Of a stretch of DNA of 10,368 nt, positions 6,845 to 10,368 are shown in pieces. Numbering within the stretch: the stretch's first letter is position 1; the number at the start of each line of letters is the position of its first letter. A program made the position numbers and the translations under genes. The notes beneath the pieces are model-generated. The model saw only the letters and a program-made list of their open reading frames with translations. It did not search any database and had not been told where the DNA came from. Source of the DNA: Coemansia sp. RSA 922 (Eukaryota; Kickxellomycota; Kickxellomycetes; Kickxellales; Kickxellaceae); NCBI GenBank assembly GCA_027577415.1, contig JANBQS010000927.1, positions 1 through 10,368 on the forward strand. The letters are read 5' to 3'.

Positions 6845-7486
6845 CTAGTTGCAAATATTATCAAGTAAGCACGGATACTTGTCTTTAGTCGTTTGAATAT
6901 CCGGACTGGGTATGCCAATATCCAACTTCCTACGCTTAGGATTATTGTCGTAGCCACGCTGAACCAAGAATTTTTCTCTCTTATCCTGTCTCTCCCGCGC
7001 CTTTCCCTCATGTGACATTTTGTCAAAGGCACTGACTGTCTTTTGCGCCTCGTAGCAGAAAATATTTCTCGCCCTCAGCCGCCTTCTAGCCTCCGAGGCT
7101 GAACTGGCTGTCATGTTCTCGTAATACTCTATCAACTCGTCCATCTTGTCCTCGATATCGCTCTTGCGAGGGTTGCCACAATCCGTGTCTTTAGTCATAG
7201 GTCGAACGTTTACGTTAACAAAAGCCGAGTGATCAGGTACGAATACAATAGCCTTCGTGCCCGTGTACTGTTCAGCTCCGTGTCTTAGTATCAAGTCGCT
7301 AATCCATATTCTGCCACGTTCTGTGGTATTGGCTAATAGTTTACGGTTTCTTTGGTCAAACTCTGTGACACAATATTGGTTAATCTCATGGGAGGTCGCT
7401 GAATAAGGAAATACAAATAAGAAACACTCTCCGGGAGTGCTAGCCGACTGTCCATGATGAAAAACGTAAAGGTTGTTGGGCACCAT
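6845..7486 (-). CDS. Array gene D: uncharacterised basic protein, 213 aa, with a classical-looking nuclear localisation motif
   Basis: The most diverged copy. It keeps NNLYVFHHG (4-12), CFLFVFPYS (21-29), WISDLIL (61-67), TKAIVFV (77-83), EDKMDELIEYYE (112-123), ARNIFCYEAQK (139-149), AFDKMSHEG (153-161, where others have TFDKRSPEG), and EKFLVQRGYDNNPKRRKLDIG (171-191). PKRRKLD is a textbook-like monopartite nuclear localisation motif. The last about 20 residues are unique to this copy. The ATG at 7486 (MVPNN) matches the family start; the frame extends upstream only to a TTG. A TATA box sits 105 nt upstream. The gene is next to LYS4, tail of LYS4 to head of D. Function unknown; nuclear action is inferred from the basic tail only. 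Confidence 0.83.
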   Translation of the reverse strand: MVPNNLYVFHHGQSASTPGECFLFVFPYSATSHEINQYCVTEFDQRNRKLLANTTERGRIWISDLILRHGAEQYTGTKAIVFVPDHSAFVNVNVRPMTKDTDCGNPRKSDIEDKMDELIEYYENMTASSASEARRRLRARNIFCYEAQKTVSAFDKMSHEGKARERQDKREKFLVQRGYDNNPKRRKLDIGIPSPDIQTTKDKYPCLLDNICN

Positions 7487-7590
7487 TGAAAAAAGTAGCA
7501 GAAATAACAAGAGGGTGTTTGAAAAATAAAAATAAAAGTGAAGAGGTCGGAGGTTTTTTTTTACAGGAATGCTGCTTCTCTTGCGTTCAT

Positions 7591-7597
7591 TTTTATA
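7591..7597 (-). promoter_or_regulatory. TATA box of array gene D
   Basis: TATAAAA on the minus strand, 105 nt upstream of the ATG at 7486. Confidence 0.65.
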
Positions 7598-7606
7598 GCG
7601 ATTCTA

Positions 7607-7617
7607 CTGCGGCCACC
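7607..7617. promoter_or_regulatory. CTGCGGCCACC element upstream of gene D
   Basis: Identical in 11 bases to the element upstream of genes A and B, here just beyond the TATA box. Confidence 0.5.
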
Positions 7618-7671
7618 AACCTCAAAGGTGTACAAAGCGTTCTTTGTTTCAAGGTATGAGGCAACTAATGA

Positions 7672-7694
7672 CCGCAGTTCTATTTTTGCTGCGG
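7672..7694. promoter_or_regulatory. Inverted repeat CCGCAG-11 nt-CTGCGG upstream of gene D
   Basis: Six-base arms at 7672-7677 and 7689-7694 with an AT-rich spacer. This is the counterpart of the 4312-4339 repeat upstream of gene A. Confidence 0.5.
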
Positions 7695-7951
7695 CTGCCC
7701 CCCATTACGTTTTTGCTTACATAAACATTGCCATGATACAAAATTAGGACAGGACGTTTCTATTTTACAACAAAGTATTCACATATAAAAAAGCTATTCA
7801 AGAGGCTCAGAGTGCAGATACTGAGTGTATATGTTGATTGACAAAATTCCGCAGCAGTCCTAAAAAACCCCGTTTGCCTTTGCGGCTGTATCTTACAACA
7901 AATTAGTAAGCTTCTGATAAATTATTTGTATTAAACTAACAAACAGTGAGC

Positions 7952-10054
7952 TTAAGACTCGGCAGCCATACGCCTACGAACCCAGTTCTCAAGCCCGCCA
8001 GCGACAATAATTTCCTGTGCAGCCTTTCCGACCTTTGGCAGTCCCGTTTCAAAAGCCAAGACGCCCTTAGCGTCAGTAAGCGCAAGTTTACCTCCAACGA
8101 GGTCAGCGACAGCACCGAGCCCAGTGACAGCAGTCAGCGGCGCATCAGGGAAAGCAGCGCGCAGCCAGGCAACAAGCACAGGCGACTCGAGCACCAAGAG
8201 GCCGTTATTGACAGCATTGCGCTTGAATGTCTCGCTAGCACTAGCACAGATAACCAAGCGCACGCCAGCAGCCAGAATAGCAGTGGCAGCCTGTTCGCGG
8301 GACGAGCCAGTGCCGAAATTAGCGCCAGCGACCACAATGTCATCGGCACGCACCAGGCGGGCAAACTCGGGGTCGTAGTTCTCCATGACGATGGAGCGCA
8401 TCTGCTCGCGGCTGATATCGTCCTGATACGTATACTTGCCTGGATAGATGCCGTCGGTGTTCAGGTTGTCGGCCGGGAGGAAGATCAGGCGGCCAGACAG
8501 CGACTGCGGGAAGCCGCTAATCGCGCTAGCAGAGTCAGTGGACACGGCGGCGGCAGGCTTGGCTTTGTGCACCTCGCTGCCATAGAGGACTGGACGTGCG
8601 GACGGTGGGTGCGAGGTGCCAGCGATGGCAGTCTCGGGCGAGCAGATATAGCCCTGGAGGGCGGAGGCAGCGACGACAGCGGGCGACGACAGATATGTGT
8701 GTGCGGCCTTTGAGCCCATGCGGCCCTTGTAGTTCCGGTTAGTGGCGGAAATACCGACCTCGCCGTCCTCCAGCAACCCCACGCCCAGGCCAATACACGG
8801 GCCACAGCCAGGCGGCAGCGGCGTAGCGCCAGCATCGACCAGCACCTGCCAGTCACCGCTGGCCCGCGCATCAGCCAGGACCTGGCTCGACGCTGCTGCC
8901 ACATACCACGCAACACCGGGCGCTACCTTTGCAGGCACGCCGCGGGCCTTTTGCACGCCTCTGACGACGTCGGCAGCTTCGCGCAGGTCTTTCTGCCGCG
9001 AGTTGACACACGACAGCAAATAAGCCTTATTGATGTTCACTTGGCGCGGCTCCAATTCGCCCAGCGGCTGGGCGATCTTGACCGAGTCTGGGCCAGCCAC
9101 ATGCGGGGTCAGCGAAGAAAGGTCCAACCACAGGGTTTTGGCGTAGACTGCGTCCGAGTCGGCAGTCCAGCGGCTGGGGTCGGCAGCGACGTCTTGGCGC
9201 AGCTTGGCCACGGTATCGGGGTTGACGATGGCGTGGGGTCCGCGCTCAGCGCGCTCGTCGTACCAGCGCAGGGTGACATCGTCGACGGCAAAGAGCCCGG
9301 CAAGCGCGCCCCACTCGGTAGTCATATTGGCAATAGCCAGGCGGTCCTCGACGGGCAGGCGGCTAGCGCCGTCGCCGACAAACTCCACGGCGTGGTTGAG
9401 GACCTCGTCGTTAGCAAACAGGGCGCACAATGCGACAATAACGTCTTTGCCCACGACTCCGGGCGCCAGCTCGCCTCTCAGCTCGACGCGGGCCACAGGT
9501 GGAGCCTGCCACCACGTCTGCGTCGTGGCCCAAATAGCTGCGGCATCGGTCCTCACCACCGGCGTGCCCAGGCAGCCAACGCCCCCGTACATGTTCGAGT
9601 GCGAGTCCGAGCCCACGACCATCGTCCCCGGCCACGCATGCCCCTCCTCCACCAGCACCTGGTGTGCAATGCCGCGTCCGGCCGGATAAAACTTGCTGCC
9701 GTGTGTCTTGGCAAACGCCTCGATGCCAGCGTATTTCGCTTGGTTCTTCGCGCTGGTGTTCTGGATATCGTGGTCGAGTGCAAATACGGGCTGGCGCGCG
9801 TCGGCTAGGCGGCGGGCACCGATGCTGCTGAACTTTGGGATCACTGCGCCGGTGTTGTCGTGTGTCATTATGTGGTGTGGTCGGATCCCGATAAAGTCTC
9901 CGCTGCGAACTACTTCGCCCTCGGCCAAATCTACGGCATGCCGCTGTGCGATCTTTTCTACCAGTGTCTGTCCCCCACTGCATCTAGCTGCTTGCGAGTA
10001 CGTGCGCCGGCGTGCCTGTGCTGCAGCAGCGGCTACCAAAAGTCTAAAGCTCAT
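7952..10054 (-). CDS. LYS4: Homoaconitase (homoaconitate hydratase), mitochondrial, 700 aa
   Basis: Interconverts cis-homoaconitate and homoisocitrate in the alpha-aminoadipate route to lysine. It is an intact single exon of the family's usual length. Residues 1-25 (MSFRLLVAAAAAQARRR...) are Arg/Ala-rich without acidic residues, as in mitochondrial targeting peptides. The aconitase catalytic domain follows: RPHHIMTHDNTGAVIPKF (58-75), GSDSHSNMYGG (148-158), and Fe-S cluster cysteines Cys349 (LLSCVNSR) and Cys417/Cys420 (GCGPCIGLG). ISATNRNYKGRMGS is at 435-448. The C-terminal swivel domain has DNLNTDGIYPGKYTYQD (529-545) and GANFGTGSSREQAA (577-590). The homoaconitase type is favoured over aconitase or isopropylmalate isomerase by the PHHIMTHDNT motif and domain order. 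Third codon positions are strongly GC-rich, unlike the neighbouring array. The ATG at 10054 has A at -3. A TGAGTCA site lies about 110 nt upstream. Confidence 0.95.
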   Translation of the reverse strand: MSFRLLVAAAAAQARRRTYSQAARCSGGQTLVEKIAQRHAVDLAEGEVVRSGDFIGIRPHHIMTHDNTGAVIPKFSSIGARRLADARQPVFALDHDIQNTSAKNQAKYAGIEAFAKTHGSKFYPAGRGIAHQVLVEEGHAWPGTMVVGSDSHSNMYGGVGCLGTPVVRTDAAAIWATTQTWWQAPPVARVELRGELAPGVVGKDVIVALCALFANDEVLNHAVEFVGDGASRLPVEDRLAIANMTTEWGALAGLFAVDDVTLRWYDERAERGPHAIVNPDTVAKLRQDVAADPSRWTADSDAVYAKTLWLDLSSLTPHVAGPDSVKIAQPLGELEPRQVNINKAYLLSCVNSRQKDLREAADVVRGVQKARGVPAKVAPGVAWYVAAASSQVLADARASGDWQVLVDAGATPLPPGCGPCIGLGVGLLEDGEVGISATNRNYKGRMGSKAAHTYLSSPAVVAASALQGYICSPETAIAGTSHPPSARPVLYGSEVHKAKPAAAVSTDSASAISGFPQSLSGRLIFLPADNLNTDGIYPGKYTYQDDISREQMRSIVMENYDPEFARLVRADDIVVAGANFGTGSSREQAATAILAAGVRLVICASASETFKRNAVNNGLLVLESPVLVAWLRAAFPDAPLTAVTGLGAVADLVGGKLALTDAKGVLAFETGLPKVGKAAQEIIVAGGLENWVRRRMAAES

Positions 10055-10162
10055 CGTGTTATATAATTAAAATATAAAAAAATTTAGATAAAGAAAGTTG
10101 CTGATAAGGAAAATAAAAAAAGAAAGTTTTAAACTTTTTTTAAGTGACATTTTTGGTATCAA

Positions 10163-10169
10163 TGAGTCA
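10163..10169. promoter_or_regulatory. Gcn4/AP-1-type site TGAGTCA upstream of LYS4
   Basis: An exact match to the bZIP consensus TGASTCA, 109 nt from the LYS4 ATG. In yeasts, Gcn4-type factors activate lysine biosynthesis genes through such sites under amino-acid limitation. Its use here is inference. Confidence 0.6.
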
Positions 10170-10209
10170 CCACGCGTATGAGTGGCTAGATTCTGTCTCA
10201 TCTAATCTA

Positions 10210-10215
10210 CACGTG
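10210..10215. promoter_or_regulatory. CACGTG E-box upstream of LYS4
   Basis: Palindromic bHLH site in the context CACGTGAC (Cbf1-like), 156 nt from the LYS4 ATG. It could equally serve the neighbouring sequence or be a chance match. Confidence 0.35.
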
Positions 10216-10307
10216 ACAAAACCCCTCTTTCGAATCCGAATATGATCCAAGATCTGTTTCCGAGATCCATCTGTATTGGTACCATTAAAAAATATGTGTA
10301 TTAGAGT

Positions 10308-10368
10308 TTATTCTGTGTCATCATCTTTTGCGGGGTCCGAGTGCTGGAAGCCCTTGACGTTGGGCACT
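10308..10368 (-). CDS. 3' end of an unidentified gene, last 19 codons
   Basis: On the minus strand the frame from the window edge reads VPNVKGFQHSDPAKDDDTE and stops at TAA (10310-10308). Codons are strongly GC-ending in the upstream part (GTG CCC AAC GTC AAG GGC TTC CAG), like LYS4, which supports true coding sequence. The acidic tail gives no family identity. It is in tandem with LYS4, about 250 nt apart. Confidence 0.6.
   Translation of the reverse strand, partial: VPNVKGFQHSDPAKDDDTE

Larger units (their letters stand above)
3502..7486 (-). repeat. Tandem array of four paralogous genes, unit about 1.1 kb
   Basis: Four same-strand genes have stops at 3502, 4645, 5751 and 6845 (steps 1143, 1106, 1094) and starts at 4143, 5280, 6407 and 7486 (steps 1137, 1127, 1079). 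Their products align along the whole length. Intergenic sequence between units is also partly alignable. For example CCTTGATTTGCCAAGTTGCA (5472-5491) has a near-identical counterpart near 4350-4370, so the duplicated unit included the promoter. Genes A and B are the most recent pair. C and D are older and more diverged. Confidence 0.92.
7487..7951. promoter_or_regulatory. Intergenic region: promoter of gene D and 3' flank of LYS4
   Basis: 465 nt. From gene D outward: T-rich leader, TATA box (7591-7597), CTGCGGCCACC at 7607-7617, and an inverted repeat at 7672-7694. The sequence from about 7740 is AT-rich and most likely LYS4 3' UTR and spacer. No further gene or array remnant seen. Confidence 0.55.
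10055..10307. promoter_or_regulatory. LYS4 promoter and 3' flank of the next gene
   Basis: Next to the ATG is a very AT-rich stretch with TATATAA (10060-10066), GATA motifs (AGATAA near 10086, TGATAAG at 10102-10108) and an A/T hairpin AAAGTTT-T-AAACTTT (10123-10137). Farther out are TGAGTCA and CACGTG. No gene seen. Confidence 0.55.

Noticed and set aside
8951..9808. Long plus-strand frame (285 codons) opposite LYS4, and others in the same region
   Set aside because: It is an antisense shadow of the GC-rich LYS4 coding sequence. LYS4 is confirmed by motifs; the shadow has none.

Overview
The window is nuclear DNA from a fungus. An intact homoaconitase gene (alpha-aminoadipate lysine pathway, typical of fungi) lies at its right end. 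A spliced glucosamine-6-phosphate deaminase gene lies near its left end, next to the tail of a protein with a probable chitin-binding domain. The deaminase resembles the animal form ([24 protein letters not shown] core) more than the Candida-type fungal form. That points to an early-diverging, non-Dikarya lineage, for example Zoopagomycota or Mucoromycota. This placement is an inference from remembered family features, not from a tree.

Layout, left to right: (1) 1-359, plus strand, 3' end of a gene encoding a Ser/Thr-rich linker and a six-cysteine C-terminal domain like the chitin-binding modules of fungal chitinases. (2) 484-2006, minus strand, glucosamine-6-phosphate deaminase in two exons. 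The true start is a 49-nt first exon at 2006-1958, separated by a 650-nt intron from the main exon. (3) 2456-2809, minus strand, a small orphan gene with a plausible ubiquitin-like (beta-grasp) layout. (4) 3502-7486, minus strand, four tandem paralogous intronless genes (called A to D here) spaced about 1.1 kb apart, of a family I do not recognise. (5) 7952-10054, minus strand, homoaconitase (LYS4 type) with a mitochondrial-type leader. (6) 10308-10368, minus strand, the last 19 codons of another gene.

The four-gene array is the unusual part. Each protein is 211-218 residues. An N-terminal part of alternating strands and helix (NIYVYH and LFVFPYS signatures) is followed by a variable middle. 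A strongly conserved, very basic C-terminal module ends in an AKRR or PKRR nuclear-localisation-like cluster. Three of the four, and also the small gene at 2456-2809, have a TATA box 99-105 nt upstream of the ATG. All four array promoters carry CTGCGGCC, in two cases as one arm of an inverted repeat. The array therefore looks like a co-regulated, lineage-specific gene family that grew by whole-unit tandem duplication between ordinary metabolic genes.

The flanking genes are metabolically coherent. The left pair could act in chitin breakdown and amino-sugar use. LYS4 has a consensus Gcn4-type site (TGAGTCA) about 110 bp upstream of its ATG, consistent with general amino-acid control. No tRNA, rRNA, CRISPR or transposon was seen.
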